This document shows, piece by piece, positions 15,420 through 23,091 of a stretch of 23,492 nucleotides of DNA. The translations under genes and the position numbers were made by a program. Within the stretch, counting starts at the first letter, position 1. Each line of letters begins with the position of its first letter. The notes beneath the pieces are model-generated. The model had not been told where the DNA came from. It made no database searches and worked only from the letters and a program-made list of their open reading frames with translations. Origin of the DNA: JAKVAV01 sp964635965 (lineage in GTDB: Bacteria > Bacteroidota > Bacteroidia > Flavobacteriales_D > Cryomorphaceae); NCBI GenBank assembly GCA_964635965.1, contig CAZWQX010000051.1, positions 1-23,492 of the forward strand, read 5' to 3'.

Positions 15420-16408
15420 AAAAAACGTTTCCAATCATTATCATCGCTTTGGCAGTAACTTATTTTGTCGGGCCTAGTCCGAAAACACCCGATTACAGCG
15501 AGAATCTCCCCAATGTTCCTGGGCCTGGAAACTTAGTTGAATTCGTTTCAAAAAAAGAATCAGGTTTGAACATCAAGCCAGGTAACGAAGCACAAATAGT
15601 ATGGGCAGATTCAAGTGAAGGTGTAAAAACGAAATATGCCATAGTTTATTTACACGGTTTTACTGCAAGTCACGAAGAGGGAGCAAGTATACATCGAGAT
15701 TTCGCTAAAAGATACGGGTGTAATCTTTACTTGGCCAGATTGTCCGAACATGGAATTGACACTGACGAAGCTCTTCTTAATTACACTGCTGAAGGGGTTT
15801 GGAACAGCGCCCTCGAAGCATTGGCAATTGGAAAATCACTTGGTGAAAAAATCATAGTCATGAGCACCAGTACGGGTGGTACCCTGGCTCTTAAACTAGC
15901 GGCAATCGACAAAGATGTTGTTGGATTGATTAATTACTCTCCAAACATTGAAATCAATGATCCCGCCGCATTTCTCCTAAATGATCCATGGGGATTGCAA
16001 ATTGCTCGATTGGTTTTTGGAGGTGACTACAGAACTGTTGAATCTGATGATGAGTATAGAAAATACTGGTACGATAAGTACCGGCTAGAATCCATAGTTC
16101 AGCTGCAGGAATTAGTGGAAACCATGGCCGTAAGTGAGACTTTCGAAAGAGTAAAATGTGCAACATTCAACGGAGTCTACTACAAGGATGATGAAAACCA
16201 AGATGAAGTCGTCCGGGTCAGTGCTATTCGCAAAATGCACGACGAGTTGAGCACTCCAGATCAGGAAAAATGGTTTAAAGAATTTCCGGAAGCAAAAGCT
16301 CATGTGATCGCAAACAAAGCGCGTTCTAAGTCTTTTCCCGAAGTGAAAGCAGCAACTTTCGAATTCGCTGAATCCATTTTGAAATTGAATCCGATTGATT
16401 TGGACTAA
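15416..16408 (+). CDS. Membrane-anchored or exported alpha/beta hydrolase
   Basis: A 330-residue hydrolase. The N-terminus MKKTFPIIIIALAVTYFVG is one hydrophobic segment without a clear cleavage site, so a membrane anchor facing the periplasm is likely. The fold shows as IVYLHGFTASHEEGA (about 77-91, oxyanion HGF), LYLARLSEHGID, and the elbow VMSTSTGGTLALKLA with the predicted nucleophile Ser152. YKDDENQDE probably carries the acid residue and AHVIANKARSKSFPEV the histidine. As in the other hydrolase at 8967, the first glycine of GxSxG is replaced (S-T-S-T-G). The ATG overlaps the stop of the TIGR02757 gene (ATGA), so these are translated together with the LolD-like ATPase. The substrate is unknown; a lipid or ester is a guess. 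Confidence 0.82.
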   Translation: MKKTFPIIIIALAVTYFVGPSPKTPDYSENLPNVPGPGNLVEFVSKKESGLNIKPGNEAQIVWADSSEGVKTKYAIVYLHGFTASHEEGASIHRDFAKRYGCNLYLARLSEHGIDTDEALLNYTAEGVWNSALEALAIGKSLGEKIIVMSTSTGGTLALKLAAIDKDVVGLINYSPNIEINDPAAFLLNDPWGLQIARLVFGGDYRTVESDDEYRKYWYDKYRLESIVQLQELVETMAVSETFERVKCATFNGVYYKDDENQDEVVRVSAIRKMHDELSTPDQEKWFKEFPEAKAHVIANKARSKSFPEVKAATFEFAESILKLNPIDLD

Positions 16409-16491
16409 AGTGCTGATTCAAGCCATATTCGGGGCAACTTCCAGAAAAAATATTGCAACTTTGTGAGGAGCTTATTCTACCTCTGATAGCT

Positions 16492-19020
16492 ATGTGGAAA
16501 GATTATAAACTAGTCGCTTTAGGATTAAGCAGGTCTTCTTTCGAGTCAATTCGGGAAGCTCTTTCTGTCCTAACAAATGCTGATTTGAGACAAGTAGATT
16601 CTTCGGGCCAACTTCCACCTGCCGATAAATCTATTCTGTTTTATGGTCCATCTGATAAGATTGGCAAAGACATTACACGCGCCTATAATGGAATCGCGGT
16701 AGTTGAATCAGATGAAGCAGGCTTGAAGGAGATGGAACACGGCGCTTGTGACTATGTGAACTACAAAGGTCGTTCAGCAGAATTGATGCGTTCCTTACAT
16801 TCTGCAAAAAATGCCAAAGAGGTTCATCACCTCGAGGCATTAAAATACAAAACCCTAATTGACTCAACCTCCGATGGCATTTGGCATCATGACCCCGAAA
16901 CTGATCACGTTCACTGGAGTGATAGTTTATACCATATTCTGGGTTATGAATATGGCACTAAAATCAATCTCGAGACGATTCCCGACTTGGCACATCCCGA
17001 CGAAAGAGAGACAATCAAGAGCGGAATTCTGGAACGAGTCATCAAGGGAAAACCCTATTCTGCTGAGTTCCGAATCAAAAAGGATGATGGCGAGTACATT
17101 TGGATCAAGGCCCAAGGAAGTGCCGTTATTGATGGTGATGGCAAGGTTGTTCTTTACCTGGGTATTGTCAAAAACATTGATCAGCGAAAGAGAGCTGAGC
17201 TTGACCTGGAAGAGAGAAATCGTCAACTCGAAAATATTGCAAACGGAATTAGTGGCGTTTTAGCAAGGCATCGCGAGTCTCCTGCAGGAGAAATTGAAAA
17301 CGTATACATTGGAGGCGGAGTCGAGAAACTCTGGGATCTGAAACCGGAGGAAGTGATGGCTGATCCGTCGAGTATATGGACACAGCTCAAGAAATCAGAA
17401 ATTGACAAACTGGGGGCTGCCTTTTACAATGCCGTAGAGAAAAACGAGGTATTGGATCACACTTATTCTCGAGAAAAGAAAAACGGCGAAATTCAATGGT
17501 TACATGTAGTGGCCTTGCCGAAAAAGTTAGAAGATGGAACCATCGAGTGGGATTCTATCACTATGGACGTTACTGCTTTGAAAAACGCAGAAAGAGCGGC
17601 GAAAGAACAACAGGAACTTCTCAACGGAATATTCGAAAATATAAATGGTGTAATTCAACGCTACGTGGTCTATCCCGACGGTACGGATAGAACCATTTTT
17701 CTTAGTAGCGGATTTGAACGCATCACAGGTATTCCCGTGAATGAAGCCCTCGAAAATCAAGAAGAGTTGTGGTCTCAAGTATATCCTGAAGATCGAGAGG
17801 AGCTAACCAAATCAATCGAGGAGTCAGTGAAATCACTTCACCCCTGGCAACAGAAATGGAGAATTGTCAGTAGGTCAGGAGAAACCAAGTGGGTACACGG
17901 TTCAGGTACTCCCAAACGAGAAGAAGATGGTAGTGTGGTTTTTGATGGTGTCATTACCGATATCACGGAATTACAGAGATACAGCGAAAAGCTTGAATCA
18001 GCACAGGAAAGGTTCAGACTTGCTGCGGGAGCTGCGCAAATGGGGCTTTGGGAATTCGATGTCGAAAAGAACCATTTGGTTTGGGACGAACAGATGTTCA
18101 AAATTTTCGGTGTTGGTCCCGAAGATTTCACCTCCTCAGTGGAGGATTGGGAGAACCGTTTGCATCCCGAGGATGCCGAGAAAGCAAAAAAAGGACTGGC
18201 AGATTCTATCGAACATAAGTTGGATTTGGAATTTCAGTTTAGAATTATTCGCAAAAATGACGGCGAGATCAGGCATATTAGGGCTTCTGCTAAATCCATT
18301 TTCGACGATCAGGGAAATGTGATCAAAATGTTCGGGGTAAATTGGGATGTAACCTTTATGGTGCGTTCTCAAGAAAAACTTACCGAGAGCAATCGACGCT
18401 ATGAACTTGCCTCCAAAGCCACTAGAGATGCCATTTGGGACTGGGATTTGAAAACGCACACAATGAAATGGAATAAGGCATTCCTCGATGTCTTTGGCCA
18501 TGAAATTGACGATGAGACCAAGAACTTTGAGAATTGGCAAAACCTGGTTCACAAAGAAGATTTTGACAGGGTGGTAAATGGACTAAAGTGCTTTATTGAA
18601 TCGAAGAATAGTCAGTGGGAAGAGAGTTATCGATTTAAAAAAGGGGATGGTACCTATGCCTATGTCGAAGACAGGGGATTCATAGTCCGTGATTATAATG
18701 GTGAAGCAATACGAATGGTGGGATCGATGCACGACGTTACCCAGGTTACAGCCTACTTGAAAGCCCTGGAAAGCCAGAACGAGAAGCTTAAGAGCATTGC
18801 CTGGACTCAATCGCATGAACTCAGAGGCCCTCTGACCAGAATAATGGGATTGGTTGATCTGATCGATCAAGAGGGATTCACCGAAATCGATCAGAGCTCA
18901 TTCCTAAACCATATCAATACATCGGCAATAGAATTGGATGGGGTCATCAAGAGAATTGTGAAAACTTCGGAAAAAGTAGATTTTTACGATCCAAATGAAG
19001 CCAGCAATGGATCAAGTTGA
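16492..19020 (+). CDS. Multi-PAS sensor with a HisKA/DHp helix pair but no ATPase domain
   Basis: With ATG 16492 the protein has 842 residues and no membrane segment, so it is cytoplasmic. Residues about 5-105 resemble a degenerate response-regulator receiver (KLVALGLS, AGLKEMEHGACDYVNYKG, ELMRSLHSAK). Five PAS/PAC units follow at about 118-237, 243-365, 374-495, 505-620 and 637-755; several show the typical W..D and RxxxKDG...W patterns (FRIKKDDGEYIWIKAQGSAV, FRIIRKNDGEIRHIRAS). The end is a dimerisation and phosphoacceptor region: SHELRGPLTRIMGLVDLID with His775, then NTSAIELDGVIKRIVKTSEK. The protein stops 67 residues after the histidine, with no N, G1 or G2 ATP-binding boxes. It therefore cannot bind ATP like a normal histidine kinase. 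An in-frame TTG at 16453 is the alternative start. The next gene overlaps its 3' end. Confidence 0.87.
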   Translation: MWKDYKLVALGLSRSSFESIREALSVLTNADLRQVDSSGQLPPADKSILFYGPSDKIGKDITRAYNGIAVVESDEAGLKEMEHGACDYVNYKGRSAELMRSLHSAKNAKEVHHLEALKYKTLIDSTSDGIWHHDPETDHVHWSDSLYHILGYEYGTKINLETIPDLAHPDERETIKSGILERVIKGKPYSAEFRIKKDDGEYIWIKAQGSAVIDGDGKVVLYLGIVKNIDQRKRAELDLEERNRQLENIANGISGVLARHRESPAGEIENVYIGGGVEKLWDLKPEEVMADPSSIWTQLKKSEIDKLGAAFYNAVEKNEVLDHTYSREKKNGEIQWLHVVALPKKLEDGTIEWDSITMDVTALKNAERAAKEQQELLNGIFENINGVIQRYVVYPDGTDRTIFLSSGFERITGIPVNEALENQEELWSQVYPEDREELTKSIEESVKSLHPWQQKWRIVSRSGETKWVHGSGTPKREEDGSVVFDGVITDITELQRYSEKLESAQERFRLAAGAAQMGLWEFDVEKNHLVWDEQMFKIFGVGPEDFTSSVEDWENRLHPEDAEKAKKGLADSIEHKLDLEFQFRIIRKNDGEIRHIRASAKSIFDDQGNVIKMFGVNWDVTFMVRSQEKLTESNRRYELASKATRDAIWDWDLKTHTMKWNKAFLDVFGHEIDDETKNFENWQNLVHKEDFDRVVNGLKCFIESKNSQWEESYRFKKGDGTYAYVEDRGFIVRDYNGEAIRMVGSMHDVTQVTAYLKALESQNEKLKSIAWTQSHELRGPLTRIMGLVDLIDQEGFTEIDQSSFLNHINTSAIELDGVIKRIVKTSEKVDFYDPNEASNGSS

Positions 19021-19588
19021 AGCTTACATAGAAAAGAAAAACAACTGGAAAGTCGAGCTAAAATCTATCATATCGATTTTAAGGACTTTTGAGGAATTGG
19101 AGGAAACCATCAAGTGGGGAGCGCCAACCTACATGGTAAATGGAAAAAATATTATTGGAGTGGCCGCCTTTAAGAATTATGTGGGCCTTTGGTTTCACCA
19201 AGGAGTATTCCTTAAAGATGAAAGCGGGGTGTTGATCAACGCTCAAGAGGACAAAACGAAAGGACTTCGTCAGTGGCGTTTTGCTTCTTCCAATGATATC
19301 GATGCATCGAAGGTAAAAAAGTATGTGGCTGAGGCTATCAAAAACGCCAATGAAGGCAAGGAAATCAAACCATCAAAAAAAGAACTGGTCATTCCGGATG
19401 AGCTCTTAAGAGCTTTCAAAGAAACTGATGGGCTTAAAGTCTCTTTTTATTCTCTTTCAAGAGGAAAACAAATTGAATACGCCGATTATATCGGGCAAGC
19501 CAAGAGGGCTGAAACCAGAGCATCTCGACTGCAAAAGTGTATCCCCATGATCGAAGACGGGGTTGGTCTCAATGACCGCTATAAGTGA
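18995..19588 (+). CDS. DUF1801 / YdeI (OmdA-like) family protein
   Basis: A 197-residue soluble protein. The N-terminal DUF1801-like part reads YIEKKNNWKVELKSIISILR, then EETIKWGAPTYMVNGKNIIGVAAFKNYVGLWFHQGVFL. The C-terminal part, IPDELLRAFKETDGLKVSFYSLSRGKQIEYADYI followed by AKRAETRASRLQKCIPMIEDG, matches the YdeI/OmdA-type ending in which F..LS.GKQ.EY and AKR.ETR are conserved. The family includes the Bacillus YdhG (Fra) frataxin-like protein, but I would not transfer that role here. The start lies inside the PAS gene: ATG 18995 overlaps it by 26 bases, and ATG 19007 (overlap 14) is an alternative. Confidence 0.82.
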   Translation: MKPAMDQVEAYIEKKNNWKVELKSIISILRTFEELEETIKWGAPTYMVNGKNIIGVAAFKNYVGLWFHQGVFLKDESGVLINAQEDKTKGLRQWRFASSNDIDASKVKKYVAEAIKNANEGKEIKPSKKELVIPDELLRAFKETDGLKVSFYSLSRGKQIEYADYIGQAKRAETRASRLQKCIPMIEDGVGLNDRYK

Positions 19589-19609
19589 GAAAAATCACGT
19601 TTTTCGCAC
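19585..19609 (+). terminator. Hairpin terminator candidate after the DUF1801 gene
   Basis: GTGAGAAAAA (19585-19594) and TTTTTCGCAC (19600-19609) pair over ten bases with one mismatch across a five-base loop, and the hairpin includes the stop codon. The arms carry A and T runs, as in a bidirectional intrinsic terminator. It separates the PAS/DUF1801 pair from the next operon. Confidence 0.42.
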
Positions 19610-19666
19610 TCCTTGATTCCTTAGATTTGTTTAGGCCATTTGGTTAATACAACGTGAATAAGTTCA

Positions 19667-19698
19667 ATTGTCAGGCTGAGTGTTTAGGCCTATTTTCG
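19667..19698 (+). promoter_or_regulatory. Probable promoter of the esterase-peptidase-ligase operon
   Basis: ATTG (19667-19670), a 20-base spacer and TATTTTCG (19691-19698) resemble TTTG-N19-21-TAnnTTTG with one mismatch in each box. The ATG at 19706 is seven bases downstream of the -7 box, giving a very short leader. It is the only candidate in the 117-base gap. Confidence 0.45.
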
Positions 19699-19705
19699 TC
19701 TCTTA

Positions 19706-20506
19706 ATGAACAACATTCCTGTGGAAGTTACCTCGCGGTACGGACCTATCATTGAAATAATTGAGGAGGAATATGAAATTCCACAACTAGGCAGAAAGCG
19801 CAGAATTTCAGCCCTGTTACCCCATAATTATTATGAAACCGATTACCACTACCGTGTACTCTATCTGAACGATGGTCAGAACCTCTTTGATGAGAACGCT
19901 CCTTTTGGAAACTGGGCCATCGATCAGTCGTTGGCAATGCTCGCCGAGCGCGATATGGACGATGTGATTGTGATTGCGATTGACCATGGCGGGGAAGACC
20001 GGATAACAGAATACCTGCCCTATTTCGATCCACAAGTTGGGAAGGGACAAGGTGAACTCTACATCCGTTTTCTGGAAGAAACACTGATTCCTTATGTAAA
20101 CAAAAAGTATCGAACTCTTACAGGACGAGACCATACGGGGATTGGCGGCAGTTCAATGGGAGGTTTGATTAGCCTTTATGCAGGGTTGAACCACCAAGAT
20201 ACCTTTGCCAAACTCATGGTTTTTTCGCCAAGCCTTTGGATCGCGCCAAAAATTTTCAAGCAAGCTGCCAATTTTCATCCCGAATTGCCAACTGACATCT
20301 ACATATACGCGGGAGGAGAAGAGAGCAAAAATCACCTTCCGAATGTAACCCGATTTAAAAAGAGGCTTTTGGATGGAAAGCACCAGTTCGATCACCTCAG
20401 GATGCACCTCTCGCTAAACCCGGTGGGCACACACAGCGAGTACTTCTGGAGATCCGAATTTCCGATGGCATTAGAATGGCTTTACTTTAGTGAAAAGTGG
20501 AAATAA
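19706..20506 (+). CDS. Esterase family protein (alpha/beta hydrolase, esterase-D-like)
   Basis: A 266-residue soluble hydrolase of the putative-esterase group (PF00756-type). Visible features are the substituted-alkyl opening EEEYEIPQLGRKRRISALLPHNY, YRVLYLNDGQNLFD (oxyanion-side loop, about 49-62), NWAIDQSLAML, IVIAIDHGGEDR, and the nucleophile elbow GIGGSSMGGLISLYAG with Ser150. YIYAGGEES probably carries the acid residue and GTHSEYFWRSEFP the catalytic histidine. There is no signal peptide, so it acts in the cytoplasm. It opens an operon: its TAA overlaps the next ATG by one base (TAATG). The company of an aminopeptidase and an ATP-grasp ligase suggests that it cleaves or releases an acyl or peptidyl ester or amide made by the ligase; that is inference. 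Confidence 0.85.
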   Translation: MNNIPVEVTSRYGPIIEIIEEEYEIPQLGRKRRISALLPHNYYETDYHYRVLYLNDGQNLFDENAPFGNWAIDQSLAMLAERDMDDVIVIAIDHGGEDRITEYLPYFDPQVGKGQGELYIRFLEETLIPYVNKKYRTLTGRDHTGIGGSSMGGLISLYAGLNHQDTFAKLMVFSPSLWIAPKIFKQAANFHPELPTDIYIYAGGEESKNHLPNVTRFKKRLLDGKHQFDHLRMHLSLNPVGTHSEYFWRSEFPMALEWLYFSEKWK

Positions 20507-21882
20507 TGAATTTCAGACTTGTAGACTCCGACCCTGACCTGATTTCTTCCAGGATTCTTCCTTCGACTGAACCAATCGAAAATCTCAAAAGCGGAGAGTC
20601 CTATTGGGATTACTCCTCGGAAGTCCCAACCTTGAACTTCTACTTGAAAAAGGATAGCACGGAATCTGAAGTTGTAAAAAACTTCAGGCTCTTGGCTCAT
20701 CGAAATAAGCATAGATGGGGTGAAGTTCCCGTAGTAGATTTCTCCGGGTTCGATTGCGATCCCGCTGCAGCGATAAAAGGTTTGGCCCTCAGCAATTATG
20801 AAATAGGGATCTTCAAAACCGAGAAGTCCGAAAAACAAAAAACCCGATCCCTCTACATACTTTCAAATTGTGTTGAAGCTGATTCATTAAATAGGGCCGA
20901 GATAGAAGCAGAGGTTCAGATGAGAATCATGGAATTGGTTGATTTACCACCAAATAAGTTAACCCCTGAAGATCTGGGCCATTGGGCGAGACATTCAGCA
21001 AAGTGTTATGGATATGAATGTGAGGTTTGGAACGATGATCACGTAATAGCTGCTCATCTTCATGCTGTTCATGCCGTCGGAAGAGGAAGCCCTCATGATC
21101 CCGTATTTATCGTGTCAAAATATTTCGGTCGTGAATCAAAAGAAATTGATTTAGCACTTGTTGGAAAAGGGGTGACATTCGATACCGGAGGAATTTCTAT
21201 TAAGGGCGCCCAGAATATGCATTTTATGAAATGCGATATGGCGGGTGCAGCCGCCGTTTTAGGTGCAATCGAATGGGCAGCTCGACTTGAGATTCCTTTA
21301 AATATCGCGGTAGCTGTGCCTGCCGTTGAAAACGGTGTGGATGGAAATAGCCTTATACCAGGCGAAGTAATTCAAACTCATTCGGGCAAAACCGTGGAAG
21401 TAATTGACACAGATGCCGAAGGGCGACTGATTTTGGCGGATGCTCTTAGCTGGACCGTAAAAAACCTTAAGCCCGATACCCTAATTGATTTTGCAACCCT
21501 GACTGGAAGTTCGGTAAGAGCTTTGGGTTATGAAGCGGCTGCCCTTTACTCATCTAACGAAGAATTGGGTCAATCACTAATGGATGCAGGAATCAGTTCA
21601 GGAGATAAATGCTGGGCGATGCCGCTTTGGGATGATTACAATCATTATGTCGATAGTGATATTGCAGATTTAGCAAATCTCCCGGCTAAGCCAGTTGCCG
21701 GATCTATTGCTGCCGCAAAATTCCTCCAAGCATTTACCAATAATCACCCAAAATGGGCACATATTGATATGCCTGGAATGTCTTTCCAGTCAAGTCCATT
21801 TGTGAAAAACAAAAGTGCCACGGGTTTTGGCATCGCACTGTTACGTACCTTCGTCAACCGAATCGTAAAAGGTTCATTATGA
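20506..21882 (+). CDS. M17 leucyl aminopeptidase family protein
   Basis: A cytosolic two-zinc aminopeptidase releasing N-terminal residues from peptides. With ATG 20506 it has 458 residues. Residues 1-150 are a divergent regulatory domain. The catalytic half holds DLPPNKLTPEDL, AVGRGSPHDPVFIV, LALVGKGVTFDTGGISIKG (Lys221, Asp226, Lys233), MKCDMAGAAAVLG (Asp244) and VIDTDAEGRLILADAL (Asp303, Glu305, Arg307). LIDFATLTGSSVRALG and a closing DMPGMSF..SPFVKNKSATGFG follow. All metal ligands are present. The family signature NTDAEGRL has its first Asn replaced by Asp. The ATG overlaps the esterase stop by one base; a GTG nine bases earlier (20497) is the alternative. The stop overlaps the ATP-grasp start by four bases. 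Confidence 0.93.
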   Translation: MNFRLVDSDPDLISSRILPSTEPIENLKSGESYWDYSSEVPTLNFYLKKDSTESEVVKNFRLLAHRNKHRWGEVPVVDFSGFDCDPAAAIKGLALSNYEIGIFKTEKSEKQKTRSLYILSNCVEADSLNRAEIEAEVQMRIMELVDLPPNKLTPEDLGHWARHSAKCYGYECEVWNDDHVIAAHLHAVHAVGRGSPHDPVFIVSKYFGRESKEIDLALVGKGVTFDTGGISIKGAQNMHFMKCDMAGAAAVLGAIEWAARLEIPLNIAVAVPAVENGVDGNSLIPGEVIQTHSGKTVEVIDTDAEGRLILADALSWTVKNLKPDTLIDFATLTGSSVRALGYEAAALYSSNEELGQSLMDAGISSGDKCWAMPLWDDYNHYVDSDIADLANLPAKPVAGSIAAAKFLQAFTNNHPKWAHIDMPGMSFQSSPFVKNKSATGFGIALLRTFVNRIVKGSL

Positions 21883-23090
21883 AACAACCATATTCCTTTC
21901 TATGTGTATGCTCCTATTTCAAAGGAGAAGATTTTTTGAAGGCCTGTCATGAAGCGGGTAATCGAGTTTTTCTCGTTACCTCTTTAAAGCTTAAAAATGA
22001 GAACTGGCCCTGGGAATCAATTGAGGACACCTTCTATATGGAAGAAGACGAAAATGGCCAGTGGAATATGGATCACCTCATCCAGGCAATTGCCTACAAA
22101 ATGAGGCATATCCATTTCGATCGATTTGTGGCGCTTGATGACTTTGATGTAGAGAAAGTTGCAAGACTACGTGAGCAGTTTCGAATTCCCGGAATGGGTG
22201 ACACCACAAGCCGCTATTTCAGAGATAAATTGGCAATGAGGGTAAAGGCGGATCTCGAAGGCGTTCCTGTTCCTGCGTTTACCGCACTTTTTAACGATGC
22301 GGAAATAAACGAGTACACCGACAGAGTCGCTCCACCTTGGATGATCAAGCCTCGGTCAGAGGCATCAGCCGTCGGTATCAAAAAAATTGAAAATGCAGAG
22401 ACCCTTTGGCATGTACTAAACGAACTTGGAGATGATAGGCATAAGTACCTATTAGAAAAGTTTTCGCCGGGACAAGTTCTTCATGTCGATGCATTAACCT
22501 TCGATGGAAAGGTTGTTTTTTCTCGTGTCAGTGGATATTTGGATACTCCTTTTGAAGTGGCTCATGGCGGAGGTGTTTTCCGATCACATACCTTGGAAAA
22601 GAACGATGAAGTGAATAAATCGCTCACGGCATTAAATAAGAAAGTACTGAAAGCTTTTGGAATGCAGTATAGCGCTTCTCATACTGAGTTTATTCGTTCA
22701 AACGAAACGGGTGAATTCTACTTCTTAGAGACTTCTTCGCGAGTAGGTGGTGCCCATCTGGCGGAAATGGTTGAAGCGGCAAGCGGAATCAATTTATGGA
22801 AAGAGTGGGCTAGACTGGAAGATGCTATGGCCAAAGGCGAATCTTACTCACCGCCTAAAGATGAAGGCATGAATGCGGGCATTGTAGTGTCCTTGAGCCG
22901 TTTTGAGAATCCGGACACTTCATCCTTTACTGATGAAGAAATTGTTTGGCGTCTCAAAAAGCCTTGGCATATTGGGCTTATCGTAAAATCGAAGAATTCT
23001 GAACGAGTTTTGGGTCTTCTCGATCACTACACGGGAAGAATCGGGACAGAATACCACGCGAGCGCTCCTGCCCCTGATCGATCTCAGTGA
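21879..23090 (+). CDS. ATP-grasp domain ligase
   Basis: A 403-residue soluble enzyme predicted to join a carboxylate to an amine (or similar nucleophile) through an acyl phosphate. The N-terminal pre-ATP-grasp domain reads YSFLCVCSYFKGEDFLKACHEAGNRVFLVTS. The grasp domain follows: FRDKLAMRVKA (Lys117), PPWMIKPRSEASAVGIKKI (Lys157), YLLEKFSPGQVLHVDALTFDGKVV (Glu193, Asp204), SASHTEFI (Glu270), FYFLETSSRVGGAHLAEM (Glu284, Arg288). The usual metal-binding Asn two residues after Glu284 is Ser286. A C-terminal domain of about 80 residues completes it. The substrate cannot be read from the sequence. It is translationally coupled (ATGA) to the M17 peptidase, and its stop lies one base from the stop of a convergent gene that also looks ATP-grasp-like. 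Confidence 0.88.
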   Translation: MKQPYSFLCVCSYFKGEDFLKACHEAGNRVFLVTSLKLKNENWPWESIEDTFYMEEDENGQWNMDHLIQAIAYKMRHIHFDRFVALDDFDVEKVARLREQFRIPGMGDTTSRYFRDKLAMRVKADLEGVPVPAFTALFNDAEINEYTDRVAPPWMIKPRSEASAVGIKKIENAETLWHVLNELGDDRHKYLLEKFSPGQVLHVDALTFDGKVVFSRVSGYLDTPFEVAHGGGVFRSHTLEKNDEVNKSLTALNKKVLKAFGMQYSASHTEFIRSNETGEFYFLETSSRVGGAHLAEMVEAASGINLWKEWARLEDAMAKGESYSPPKDEGMNAGIVVSLSRFENPDTSSFTDEEIVWRLKKPWHIGLIVKSKNSERVLGLLDHYTGRIGTEYHASAPAPDRSQ

Positions 23091-23091
23091 T

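Noticed and set aside
16870..18760. DNA-level tandem repeat in the PAS region
   Set aside because: The PAS units are similar only at the level of fold and a few motifs; their DNA sequences differ, so this is old domain duplication, not a recent repeat.
19021..19705. A frameshifted HATPase domain downstream of the PAS sensor
   Set aside because: The following sequence encodes a complete DUF1801/YdeI-type protein, then about 117 noncoding bases; no N, G1 or G2 box was seen in any frame.
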